Assembly (NCBI GenBank): GCA_013152535.1
Contig: JAADGE010000048.1
Coordinates: 1 to 34,007, forward strand
Direction: 5' to 3'
Length of the DNA stretch: 34,007 nucleotides
DNA from: Chlorobiota bacterium
GTDB taxonomy: Bacteria > Bacteroidota > Bacteroidia > Bacteroidales > JAADGE01
The notes beneath the pieces are model-generated. The model was not told where the DNA came from and searched no databases. It worked only from the letters and a program-made list of their open reading frames with translations. Shown one piece after another: positions 17,954 through 25,612 of this stretch (its first letter is position 1; each line of letters begins with the position of its first letter). The translations under genes were made by a program, and so were the position numbers.

Positions 17954-18718
17954 TTAATGAAAATATTGTTGATAATTTTGAAGTTTACTTACAGATGATT
18001 GTTTATGCATCATCATTTCTTTTTTATGAGGTTTCAACATTTTATCCGGCGGACTTAAAAACGGTATTCCGAGACCCAAACCTCTCATTACAAATAAAAA
18101 GCCTATTAAAATTATTGTTAACGGAATTAATTTTGATAATTTCTTCTTTGATTTTAAACTGATTTTGCTTCCTAATAAAGAAATAGAAAACATAACAGGT
18201 ATTGTTCCGATACCGAAAATAAACATAAATACAGAGCCGGAAATTGCTCCGCCGGTTGCAATTGCTCCTGCTAAAGCTGCATAAACGGGACCGCAGGGTA
18301 ACAGTCCGTTTAACAATCCGATTAAAAACAAGCTTGTATATGTTCTTTTTCCGAATAGTTTTCCCAGGCGAAAACGTAATTTTCCGACATATTTGAAGGC
18401 ATATTTATCAATGTTAAAACGATTTTTAAAAATAGCAGGGAAAATAACATACAAAATCATCAAAATGCCCATTGTTAATGAAACCCATTTTTGAAATCCT
18501 GCCATTGCAAAACTTTGACCGAAGAAACCGAAAATTAATCCCATTACAGAATAAGTAATTGCTCTGCCGATATTGTAAAGTGCTGCACTGCCGATTTTTG
18601 AAGTTTTACTTTCTTTTTTAAGCGGTAAAGCAACAGCAATCGGTCCGCACATTCCTATACAATGAAAGCCTGTTACGAGTCCGAGAATAAGGGCTGATGT
18701 CAATATTTCAATATCCAT
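17954..18718 (-). CDS. TauE/SafE (UreH-like) family membrane protein of the cbb3 locus
   Basis: This 254-residue protein has six or so membrane segments. Two family hallmarks are visible: GFHCIGMCGPIAVALP (Cys20, Cys24) and LLNGLLPCGPVYAALAGA (Cys142). This subgroup of TauE/SafE-annotated proteins is commonly found in cbb3 operons and is thought to act in metal, probably copper, handling or redox maturation rather than sulfite export. The C-terminal tail (PPDKMLKPHKKEMMMHKQ) is rich in Met and His, compatible with copper binding, which is an inference. It starts with ATG 1 nt after the ccoH stop and is the last gene of the ccoG-ccoH-safE unit. Confidence 0.8.
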   Translation of the reverse strand: MDIEILTSALILGLVTGFHCIGMCGPIAVALPLKKESKTSKIGSAALYNIGRAITYSVMGLIFGFFGQSFAMAGFQKWVSLTMGILMILYVIFPAIFKNRFNIDKYAFKYVGKLRFRLGKLFGKRTYTSLFLIGLLNGLLPCGPVYAALAGAIATGGAISGSVFMFIFGIGTIPVMFSISLLGSKISLKSKKKLSKLIPLTIILIGFLFVMRGLGLGIPFLSPPDKMLKPHKKEMMMHKQSSVSKLQNYQQYFH

Positions 18719-18719
18719 A

Positions 18720-19172
18720 TTATTTTACTTCAATTGTTTTTTCCTGAAAATAAGTTTTATTATTGTATGACCAATCAACTTTAACGGAATACCTGCCTTT
18801 AGGAAAAGTGCTTATATCAATAAATTGGGATGTTTCTTTGTCAAGTTTTATGTTGAATATTTTATCATTTTTGTAACTTTTAATATAGTATAACAAAATT
18901 GTACCTTTAATTTTTTTTCGATTAGAAATAAAAGAAGGAAAGGTAACTTTTAATATATTATTTTTTGTATGAAAAGTTACTTTTTCTTTTAAAGCATTAG
19001 TATTTTTAATTTTATCAATTTTTAAATCATAGGCAATTTCATCCGGAAAATAATCCTCGGTAACTAAGTTAACATCTTTGGTGAAACTAAAAATTACAAA
19101 ACTGATAAAGAAACTTACAAATACAATAATTGTAAGTAATATTCCGGTTCCCCATGTAAATTTAAATTTCAT
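18720..19172 (-). CDS. ccoH: FixH/CcoH-family cbb3 oxidase assembly protein
   Basis: This 150-residue protein has one N-terminal membrane helix (about residues 8-30) and a periplasmic, beta-rich domain. The juxtamembrane DVNLVTEDYFPDEIAYDLKIDKIKNTNAL matches the FixH/CcoH pattern, in which a helix following the membrane anchor carries a conserved Tyr. FixH proteins help assemble and stabilise the cbb3 oxidase. Its position between ccoG and the SafE-like gene supports the call, since the primary sequence is weakly conserved. It starts 11 nt after the ccoG stop. Confidence 0.8.
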   Translation of the reverse strand: MKFKFTWGTGILLTIIVFVSFFISFVIFSFTKDVNLVTEDYFPDEIAYDLKIDKIKNTNALKEKVTFHTKNNILKVTFPSFISNRKKIKGTILLYYIKSYKNDKIFNIKLDKETSQFIDISTFPKGRYSVKVDWSYNNKTYFQEKTIEVK

Positions 19173-19183
19173 TCTTCTGTTTT

Positions 19184-20593
19184 TTAATTATTAATATTCG
19201 GATTTACAAAGTTTGTTTCGGCAGTTTCTATGAGCTTTTTGTTTGAATAGATGTCAAATTTCAGGATTTTACTTTTTTGCTTAAATTCAGATACAGGGAT
19301 GTAAATAAGCATTTTAGGTTCTGTTTTCTCACCGCTCTTAATTGTTAATTTATCTCCGAAAAATTTTATGATTCCTTTAAAATTATTCGGTTTAATTTGT
19401 AAATTAAGATTATTATGGGTTTTATTCAAAATTTTCACATTATAAACATTAATAATCGTGTCGTTTTGGATTTGCGGTAAAATATTTCTGTCTCTTATTA
19501 TATTTGCCTCAACATCGGGTCGGGTCATTAACATTGTTAAAAAGAAAATGACAATTCCTGTTAATAAAACTGTGTATGCAATATTTCGAGGTGTTAATTT
19601 AAAATCTTTTCCGGTTTTAATACCGTTTTCAGAAGCAAATCTAATTAATCCTTTCGGTTTCCCTGTTCTTTTCATTGTTGTGTTGCAGGCATCAATGCAA
19701 GCGGTACAATTTACACATTCTAATTGTGTTCCGTTACGAATGTCAATATTTGCAGGACAAACGTGAACGCACTGTTTACAGTCAATGCAGTCTCCGATAT
19801 TTTCTGCTGCTTCAGTATCTCCTTTTTTTGCAAGTCCTCTCGGTTCGCCTCTTAAATAATCATATGAAACAATGATAGTATTCGGGTCAACCAAAACACT
19901 TTGCAGCCGACCGTACGGACACATTAAAGAACAAACTTGTTCTCTGAACCAAGCGTAAATAAAGTAAAATGCCGAAGTGAAAATAATTAAAGCAATGAAT
20001 CCTGATTTATGTTCGGGGAACGGATGTTTTAAAAAATTTATGACAACTTCAATTCCGAGAATGAATGACAAAAGTGCCGAGACTGTTAAAAAAGAAAAAA
20101 TCCAGAAGACAGTATGTTTCAATATTCGTTTGAATATTTTCTCTAAATTCCAAGCCTGAGCTTTTAATTTTTTTTGCTTTGCAGGTGTTCCGTCAATTAA
20201 CCATTCGACAGGGCGAAAGACAAACTCTGAAAATATGGTTTGCGGACATGCCCAACCGCAGAACAATCTTCCGTAAACCACTGTGAACAGAACAATAAAC
20301 AGAATAAAGGACAACATCATTAAATAAAATAAAAATGAATCCTGAGGCCAAAATATAACACCAAAGATAATGAATTTACGTTCAATTACATTAAAAAGCA
20401 ATAAAGGTTCTCCATGGATTTTTATAAAAGGAATAATAAAAAGAAATGCTAATAATGAATATGCAAAAAGTTTTCTGTAATTGTAAATTCTGCCTTTAGG
20501 TTTTTTTGCATAAACCCAATTTCTTTTTCCTTTTTCATCAACTGTCGAAATAGTATCTCGGAATGTTACTTCGTGATTTTCATCAAGTTTCAT
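19184..20593 (-). CDS. ccoG: Cytochrome c oxidase accessory protein CcoG (iron-sulfur)
   Basis: This 469-residue membrane protein contains two 4Fe-4S ferredoxin-type clusters: CIDCKQCVHVCP (Cys269, 272, 275, 279) and CVNCTACIDAC (Cys293, 296, 299, 303). Several membrane helices lie at about 40-60, 75-108, 160-185, 197-215 and 335-355. Additional cysteine motifs GWACPQT (Cys116) and CSLMCPYG (Cys221, 225) are typical of CcoG/RdxA, which reduces Cu(II) for delivery to the oxidase. A C-terminal Ig-like periplasmic domain (about 360-469) follows, as in full-length CcoG. It is preceded by an intrinsic terminator at 20661-20694, so it may be transcribed separately from ccoSNOQP. Confidence 0.94.
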   Translation of the reverse strand: MKLDENHEVTFRDTISTVDEKGKRNWVYAKKPKGRIYNYRKLFAYSLLAFLFIIPFIKIHGEPLLLFNVIERKFIIFGVIFWPQDSFLFYLMMLSFILFIVLFTVVYGRLFCGWACPQTIFSEFVFRPVEWLIDGTPAKQKKLKAQAWNLEKIFKRILKHTVFWIFSFLTVSALLSFILGIEVVINFLKHPFPEHKSGFIALIIFTSAFYFIYAWFREQVCSLMCPYGRLQSVLVDPNTIIVSYDYLRGEPRGLAKKGDTEAAENIGDCIDCKQCVHVCPANIDIRNGTQLECVNCTACIDACNTTMKRTGKPKGLIRFASENGIKTGKDFKLTPRNIAYTVLLTGIVIFFLTMLMTRPDVEANIIRDRNILPQIQNDTIINVYNVKILNKTHNNLNLQIKPNNFKGIIKFFGDKLTIKSGEKTEPKMLIYIPVSEFKQKSKILKFDIYSNKKLIETAETNFVNPNINN

Positions 20594-20660
20594 ATTTAAT
20601 ATAATTTATGTAGTTGATCATGCAGAAAAAACAGAAAGAAAATTAATTATTAGATTGATT

Positions 20661-20694
20661 TAAAAACTACAAGCCGAAAATAAGCTTGTAGTTT
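20661..20694 (-). terminator. Intrinsic terminator or attenuator between ccoP and ccoG
   Basis: An 11-bp perfect stem (AAACTACAAGC at 20664-20674 with GCTTGTAGTTT at 20684-20694, 9-nt loop) is followed on the - strand by a five-base T-run (20662-20666). It is oriented to stop transcripts of the ccoS-to-ccoP genes 24 bp after the ccoP stop. Read-through or a separate promoter must supply ccoG. Confidence 0.75.
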
Positions 20695-20717
20695 GAACGA
20701 AAAAATACGTAGTCCGT

Positions 20718-21305
20718 TTAATTATTCGAATCTGTATTATCCTTTGTATCAGTTACTTTTGGCGGTTGCAGTTTCTGCAGAATGAAAGAAGTTACCTGCA
20801 TCAGCTTTTCATCGGATAATGAGCTGAAAGATGCCATTCCTTTATTTGTTCCGTTTTTAATAGTTTTAAAAATATTTTCAGGTGAATCTCCGTAAATCCA
20901 TTTGTTATCGGTTAAATTAACTCCTATACCTCCTTTTCCTTCAGGTCCGTGGCATGCAGCACAAGATTTTGCATAAGTGGCTGCACCGGCATTCAAGGAA
21001 GTTTCATCAGTTAATAATACAATTTGTTTTGTTCCTGCATCGGATTTTTTATACTTTTTTGCAGCTTCAGCCATCTCAATTTTATATTCTTCGGCTTGCA
21101 AAGGTCCTATATGAAAGAAATGAAAGTATGCAGCATAGCCCAAAGCCCAAAAAACAGTTAAATAAAATAACCACATTAACCAAGGCGGCGGAGGATTATC
21201 CAGTTCTCTGATACCGTCATAATCATGTTCAATCATTAATTTTTGATCGTATTTTTCATTGTATCCTTCAAAAACTTTTTTCGGATATGTTTTTTTATTT
21301 TCCAT
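20718..21305 (-). CDS. ccoP: CcoP-like membrane cytochrome c subunit with a single haem site
   Basis: This 195-residue cbb3 subunit III begins with the CcoP N-terminal motif EHDYDGIRELDNPPPPWLMWLF (about 26-47), then one membrane helix (about 42-64). A periplasmic cytochrome c domain carries one CxxCH (Cys115-Ala-Ala-Cys118-His119) and a likely Met157 ligand. Canonical CcoP is about 300 residues with two c haems; here there is only one, and a second cytochrome domain instead sits at the end of the fused CcoNO. Subunit III passes electrons from soluble cytochromes to CcoO. It starts with ATG, 34 nt after the ccoQ-like gene. Confidence 0.92.
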   Translation of the reverse strand: MENKKTYPKKVFEGYNEKYDQKLMIEHDYDGIRELDNPPPPWLMWLFYLTVFWALGYAAYFHFFHIGPLQAEEYKIEMAEAAKKYKKSDAGTKQIVLLTDETSLNAGAATYAKSCAACHGPEGKGGIGVNLTDNKWIYGDSPENIFKTIKNGTNKGMASFSSLSDEKLMQVTSFILQKLQPPKVTDTKDNTDSNN

Positions 21306-21339
21306 TTTACTTCAGTTTTAAAAATGACCTGTTATTTTA

Positions 21340-21537
21340 TTAATTATTTTTTGGAGAATTATCATTTTTGTCATCATCTAAGGGCATCTCCTTCCATTTT
21401 TTTACATCAGATTTTTTATATCTGATGACCATAATTACAATTATGATAAATATAATTGTAAACAAGACAACAGAGATGTCCGGCCAAATCGTTGCCCATT
21501 TATGGTCTTCTAAATATTTTAATTTATCTCCCAACAT
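21340..21537 (-). CDS. ccoQ: CcoQ-like small cbb3 oxidase subunit
   Basis: This 65-residue protein has one hydrophobic helix (about 20-42, ISVVLFTIIFIIIVIMVI) followed by a charged RYKKSDVKKWKEMPLDDD tail. It lies between ccoNO and ccoP, the usual position of ccoQ (subunit IV). The size, single helix, basic residues after the helix and position support the call; sequence conservation in this family is low. It follows ccoNO by 6 nt. Confidence 0.7.
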   Translation of the reverse strand: MLGDKLKYLEDHKWATIWPDISVVLFTIIFIIIVIMVIRYKKSDVKKWKEMPLDDDKNDNSPKNN

Positions 21538-21543
21538 AATACT

Positions 21544-24030
21544 CTATTTTTGGATTTCTTTTCCTTCCGGATCTTTTCCTTTTTTCGGATTTGTTCCTAA
21601 AAGTGAATATACATAGCTTGCAATTTGTCCTAATTTTTCTTGGTTAAATTGAGACTTATAACCTGTCATAATTCCTGCACCGTCTGAAATAACCTTGAAA
21701 ATATTATTTGCATTACCGCCGTGCAAAGTGAAATTATCACCCAAATTCGGACCTACAACACCTTCACCGTTTGCTCCGTGACATGCGGCACAACTACTTT
21801 TAAAAATTTCCGCACCTGCTTTTAAATCTTCCGGATTTGATGATGCCGTAAAGTTAACGGTTTCTGTTTTTTTATCAGTTGCATTTGATTTATTATCGGC
21901 TGTTGCCAAAGAAATATCCTTTCCGAGTTTATGCAGGTATGCAATCATTGCAATTATTTGTTTATTCCATGCAATATCTTTTCCTGCTTTTTTCAACTCA
22001 GCTGCAATTCCTTCTGCTTGTTTTTTTAAATCTGCTTCAGCTTGGTCTGCATATCCTACAGGATACGGGACTCCCAGCATTTGCATAACTTCAATTTTGC
22101 GTTTTATAGAGCTGTAATCCAAATCATTTTCAAAAAACCACGGATAGGCAGGCATAATTGAACCTTCAATAAATCCTTGCGGGTCTTTAAAATGTTCGTA
22201 ATGCCAAACTGCCGGACGGAACATTTTACCGCCTCGGTATCCTGAACGAGCCAAATCCGGTCCTGTTCTTTTTGAACCCCACTGGAACGGATGATCATAA
22301 ACAAATTCACCTTGTTTGGAGTATTCGCCGTAACGCTCTGTTTCAGAACGAAACGGTCTTATACTTTGAGAGTGGCAAGTATAGCAACCTTCTTTAATAT
22401 ATAAGTCACGTCCTTCGAGTTCAAGCGGAGTGTAAGGTTTAACGGCAGCAATTGTCGGAATATTTGATTTTACGGTAATCATCGGAATAATTTCAACAAG
22501 ACCGCCGACAATAATTGCAATAAGAACCCAAACTGTAAAATGTACAGCTTTTCTTTCAATCCATCTGTGAGGAGTTTCACCGGCAAGACGTTTTTTTGCA
22601 AGTTTTTCTCTCGGTGCCGCATAGGCTTCTTCGTTTTCAATAATATATCCTGATTTAATAGTCTTTATTAAATTAGGTAACATAATTATTATACCGGTAA
22701 TATATAAAATACCGCCGATTATACGTGTTATGTACATCGGAATGATTTGTGTAACGGTATCCAAAAATTCGGGATATGCCAAATAACCGGCATCTGTAAA
22801 TTCTTTCCACATTAATGTTTGTGTAAATGCTGCCCAATATAAGGGTACAGAATATGCCAACATCCCTAATGTTCCTATCCAGAAATGTGTATTAGCCGAT
22901 TTTTCGGAATGTAATTTTGTATTAAATAATTTTGGTATTAACCAGTAAAGCATACCGAAAGTCATAAATCCGTTCCAACCCATTCCGCCGATGTGAACAT
23001 GTGCAATAGTCCAATCAGTAAAATGCGTAAATGAATTAACTGTTTTAATAGAAAGCATCGGTCCTTCAAAAGTTGACATACCGTATGCGGTTACTGCAAC
23101 AACAAAAAATTTAAGTACGGCACTTTCTCTCACTTTGTCCCAAGCACCTCTTAATGTTAACAAACCGTTTAACATTCCTCCCCAAGAAGGTGCGAGCAAC
23201 ATTATAGAGAATACAACACCTAAAGTTTGTGCCCAATCCGGTAATGCTTGATATAATAAATGGTGCGGACCTGCCCACATGTATATAAATATCAAAGACC
23301 AAAAATGTATGATAGATAATCTGTATGAATAAATCGGTCGATTAGCAGCTTTTGGTAAGAAATAGTACATTAAACCGAGAAAAGGGGTTGTTAAAAAGAA
23401 AGCAACGGCATTATGACCGTACCACCATTGAACGACAGCATCTTGAACACCTGCATAAACTGTATAACTTTTAAAGAAATTAACAGGTATCTCAATTGAA
23501 TTTCCAATGTGTAGAACAGCAACAGCCACAAAACTTGCTAAAAAGAACCAAATTGCAACATAAATATGTTGAACACGCCTTTTTAATAAGGTTCCAATCA
23601 GGTTCCATCCGTATGATACCCATACAATTGCAATTAAAATATCTATAGGCCATTCTAATTCAGCATATTCTTTACTTACCGTAATGCCGAGAGGTAAAGT
23701 TATTGCAGCGAGAACAATAATAAGTTGCCAGCCCCAAAAGTTGAACTTGCTCAGAAAATCACTGAACATTCTTGCTTTTAATAATCGCTGAACGGCATAA
23801 TATGAACCTGTAAAAATGGCATTACCCGTAAATGCAAAGACAATGGCATTCGTGTGTAAGGGTCGGATGCGACCGAAAGTCAGCCAAGACAAATTTAAAT
23901 TCCACGAAGGAAATGCAAGTTCTGTTGCAGCCCATAAGCCGACTAACATTCCTACAATTCCCCAGAAAATAGTGGCATAGGCAAACAATTTTACAATTTT
24001 GTTGTCATAATAAAATTTTTCTTGTATCAT
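21544..24030 (-). CDS. ccoNO: Fused cbb3 oxidase subunits CcoN-CcoO with an extra C-terminal cytochrome c domain
   Basis: This 828-residue membrane protein is the catalytic core of the proton-pumping cbb3 terminal oxidase. Residues 1-460 form CcoN: His59 (PLHT, haem b ligand), H206 in WWYGHNAV (CuB), Tyr250 (the helix VII cross-link tyrosine), His256/His257 in WAGPHHL (CuB) and H344/H346 in HVHIGG (haem b3/b), spaced as in Pseudomonas stutzeri CcoN. Residues 490-700 form CcoO, with a membrane helix (about 495-517), CYTCH (549-553) and Met626 (SIMPAYPW). After a 30-residue linker, residues 735-812 form a second cytochrome c domain with CAACH (747-751) and a likely Met788 ligand. N/O fusions are known in Bacteroidota; the added haem domain is the unusual part. 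The ATG overlaps the end of ccoS by 4 bp. Confidence 0.95.
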   Translation of the reverse strand: MIQEKFYYDNKIVKLFAYATIFWGIVGMLVGLWAATELAFPSWNLNLSWLTFGRIRPLHTNAIVFAFTGNAIFTGSYYAVQRLLKARMFSDFLSKFNFWGWQLIIVLAAITLPLGITVSKEYAELEWPIDILIAIVWVSYGWNLIGTLLKRRVQHIYVAIWFFLASFVAVAVLHIGNSIEIPVNFFKSYTVYAGVQDAVVQWWYGHNAVAFFLTTPFLGLMYYFLPKAANRPIYSYRLSIIHFWSLIFIYMWAGPHHLLYQALPDWAQTLGVVFSIMLLAPSWGGMLNGLLTLRGAWDKVRESAVLKFFVVAVTAYGMSTFEGPMLSIKTVNSFTHFTDWTIAHVHIGGMGWNGFMTFGMLYWLIPKLFNTKLHSEKSANTHFWIGTLGMLAYSVPLYWAAFTQTLMWKEFTDAGYLAYPEFLDTVTQIIPMYITRIIGGILYITGIIIMLPNLIKTIKSGYIIENEEAYAAPREKLAKKRLAGETPHRWIERKAVHFTVWVLIAIIVGGLVEIIPMITVKSNIPTIAAVKPYTPLELEGRDLYIKEGCYTCHSQSIRPFRSETERYGEYSKQGEFVYDHPFQWGSKRTGPDLARSGYRGGKMFRPAVWHYEHFKDPQGFIEGSIMPAYPWFFENDLDYSSIKRKIEVMQMLGVPYPVGYADQAEADLKKQAEGIAAELKKAGKDIAWNKQIIAMIAYLHKLGKDISLATADNKSNATDKKTETVNFTASSNPEDLKAGAEIFKSSCAACHGANGEGVVGPNLGDNFTLHGGNANNIFKVISDGAGIMTGYKSQFNQEKLGQIASYVYSLLGTNPKKGKDPEGKEIQK

Positions 24031-24257
24031 ACATCTTTAATTTTATTGGTTTCAGTATTTTTTTGATTTGTATTATCAGATTTTTCAGGTTCTTTTTCTT
24101 CGTTTTCGATATTCGGATTGTTATCGTCAAACAAAATTCTTACGGAAGGTGTGTAATCATCATCAAACTGACCGTCTTTTACAGACCAGATATACAGGAA
24201 TAAAAATATTAATGCAACAATAAGACTAAAACCTATTAATATGAAAATTACAATCAT
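24027..24257 (-). CDS. ccoS: cbb3 oxidase maturation protein CcoS
   Basis: This 76-residue protein has one N-terminal membrane helix (about 2-25), then the CcoS signature YIWSVKDGQFDDDYTPSVRILFDD (about 27-50), and an acidic, Asn/Glu-rich tail. CcoS is needed for haem b and CuB insertion into the catalytic subunit. It is the first gene of the cbb3 operon and overlaps ccoNO by 4 bp (ATGA-type). A near-consensus -7 sequence, TATTTTCG, lies at 24284-24291 on the - strand; no cleaner promoter is seen downstream of the FNR-type palindrome. Confidence 0.9.
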   Translation of the reverse strand: MIVIFILIGFSLIVALIFLFLYIWSVKDGQFDDDYTPSVRILFDDNNPNIENEEKEPEKSDNTNQKNTETNKIKDV

Positions 24258-24453
24258 TCAGTGTTGTTGATTTTTAATAGCTACGAAAATAGAAATAAAA
24301 TTAAAAAGAGTAAAATATTTTTAAGTCTTTATATCATTTAATATTTAATATTTTTGTTATTATTTCTTTAGTTTAAAGGTTTCACACTTTATTTTAATAT
24401 TTTGTTTAACTCTCCAATTTAGAATTGTTCTAATTTGCTCAGTTGAATTTTTT

Positions 24454-24469
24454 ATTGATAATTATCAAT
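24454..24469. promoter_or_regulatory. Perfect FNR/CRP-type palindrome
   Basis: ATTGATAATTATCAAT is a perfect 16-bp palindrome containing TTGAT-N4-ATCAA, the classical FNR consensus half-site spacing. It lies between the cbb3 operon, a typical target of FNR/FixK-type regulators, and the DHOD-like operon. Its centre is 204 bp from the ccoS start and 151 bp from the DHOD-like start. It also falls where the -33 element of the distal + promoter (TAAGTTTG at 24483-24490) would be. Its activating or repressing role is not decided by sequence. Confidence 0.65.
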
Positions 24470-24577
24470 CTTTAAAATATATTAAGTTTGTTCTTTTTGT
24501 AAATAATTTATCTTATTCAAATTTTAAGATGTAGAAATCTTTTTTTGTTTAAGCTTAGGATAAAAGGAAAAATTATC

Positions 24578-24585
24578 TATTTTTG
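24578..24585 (+). promoter_or_regulatory. Candidate -7 element of the DHOD-like gene
   Basis: TATTTTTG matches TAnnTTTG and lies 27 bp before the ATG at 24613, a spacing seen for other genes in this window. The -33 position is TTAG, a weak match to TTTG. Confidence 0.55.
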
Positions 24586-24612
24586 TAGGTAATTAATTAT
24601 ACTTTTTTTAAC

Positions 24613-25593
24613 ATGGATTTAAGAACAAAATATTTGGGGTTGGAATTAAAAAATCCTTTGATAGTAGGGAGTTCCGGATTGACAGATAAAGTTGATAAAA
24701 TTAAGAGTGCAGAAGAGAATAATGCCGGAGCTGTAGTTATTAAATCTTTATTTGAAGAACAGATTAATGCTGAAATTAATAAAACTGTTTACAGCGGATC
24801 TAATGATTATCCCGAAGCCTATGAATATATTCAGGAATATACAAGAGATAAAACAATTACGGATTACTTGAATTTAATTAAAGATGCTAAATCTGTCGTT
24901 GATATTCCGGTTATAGCCAGTATTAATTGTGTGAATGATACTGAATGGACTTCTTTTGCAAAAGAAATTGAAAATGCGGGTGCCGATGCCTTGGAACTGA
25001 ATATTTCTTTATTACCGTCAGATCCTTTTGCCGATGCTAAAGAAACAGAAGAGATGTATTTCAAGATAACGGAAAAGGTTAATAAATCAATTTCAATACC
25101 GATTTCGTTAAAAATGAGTTATTATTCTGCGGGATTGGCAAAACTCATTTATAATTTGAGTGCATCAAAAAATGTTGACGGAATTACCTTATTTAATCGT
25201 TTTTATAATCCTGACATTGACATTAATACCTTAGAAATTATATCTTCAAATGTTTTCAGTACGCCGGATGAATATATTTTACCTTTGCGATGGATTGCAT
25301 TGTTATCGGAAAAAATTGATGCTGATATGGCGGCAACAACGGGTATTCATGACGGAATAAGTATGGCAAAACAAGTATTGGCAGGTGCATCTGCAGTACA
25401 TATTGTTTCAATAATTTATAAGCACGGATTTGAATATATCGAAACAATTCTTAAAGAATTTGAAAGTGTAATGAGTAAACACGGATTTAATAATATTGAT
25501 GAAATGAAAGGAAAATTAAGTTTTCATAATATAAAAAATAACAGAACTTACGAAAGAATTCAGTTTATGAAATATTTCGGAGGTATTTCTTAA
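24613..25593 (+). CDS. Dihydroorotate-dehydrogenase-like flavoprotein
   Basis: This 326-residue TIM-barrel protein is related to dihydroorotate dehydrogenases. The N-terminal MDLRTKYLGLELKNPLIVGSSGLTDKVDKI matches the start of the family, where the sugar-phosphate-like backbone loop for FMN would lie. GADALELNISLLPSD (about 119-133) and the C-terminal ATTGIHDGISMAKQVLAGASAVHIVS (about 242-267) correspond to the FMN phosphate-binding region. It belongs to the group annotated only as DHOD-like; whether it uses dihydroorotate is doubtful, and a different reductase or oxidase substrate is possible. It is followed by a ferredoxin-NADP reductase-type gene after 19 nt, suggesting an electron-transfer pair. 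Confidence 0.85.
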   Translation: MDLRTKYLGLELKNPLIVGSSGLTDKVDKIKSAEENNAGAVVIKSLFEEQINAEINKTVYSGSNDYPEAYEYIQEYTRDKTITDYLNLIKDAKSVVDIPVIASINCVNDTEWTSFAKEIENAGADALELNISLLPSDPFADAKETEEMYFKITEKVNKSISIPISLKMSYYSAGLAKLIYNLSASKNVDGITLFNRFYNPDIDINTLEIISSNVFSTPDEYILPLRWIALLSEKIDADMAATTGIHDGISMAKQVLAGASAVHIVSIIYKHGFEYIETILKEFESVMSKHGFNNIDEMKGKLSFHNIKNNRTYERIQFMKYFGGIS

Positions 25594-25612
25594 TAAAATA
25601 ATATTTAACAGA

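Larger units (their letters stand above)
24258..24612. promoter_or_regulatory. Divergent regulatory region between the cbb3 operon and the DHOD-like operon
   Basis: These 355 bp of very AT-rich DNA contain no supported gene. On the - strand they hold the near-consensus -7 box TATTTTCG (24284-24291) for ccoS. On the + strand they hold two TAnnTTTG matches, TAAGTTTG (24483-24490) and TATTTTTG (24578-24585). A perfect 16-bp palindrome with FNR/CRP half-sites lies at 24454-24469. The proximal TATTTTTG would give a leader of under 30 nt for the gene at 24613; the distal one would give about 120 nt. Confidence 0.55.

Noticed and set aside
20613-20624. TTGATCATGCAG upstream of ccoG as a second FNR site
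   Set aside because: It contains one TTGAT half-site but no ATCAA half at the 4-bp spacing, so it does not match the consensus.
24613-25593. Calling the DHOD-like gene pyrD
   Set aside because: It falls in the DHOD-like group and no pyrimidine genes are near, so the true PyrD role is not supported.
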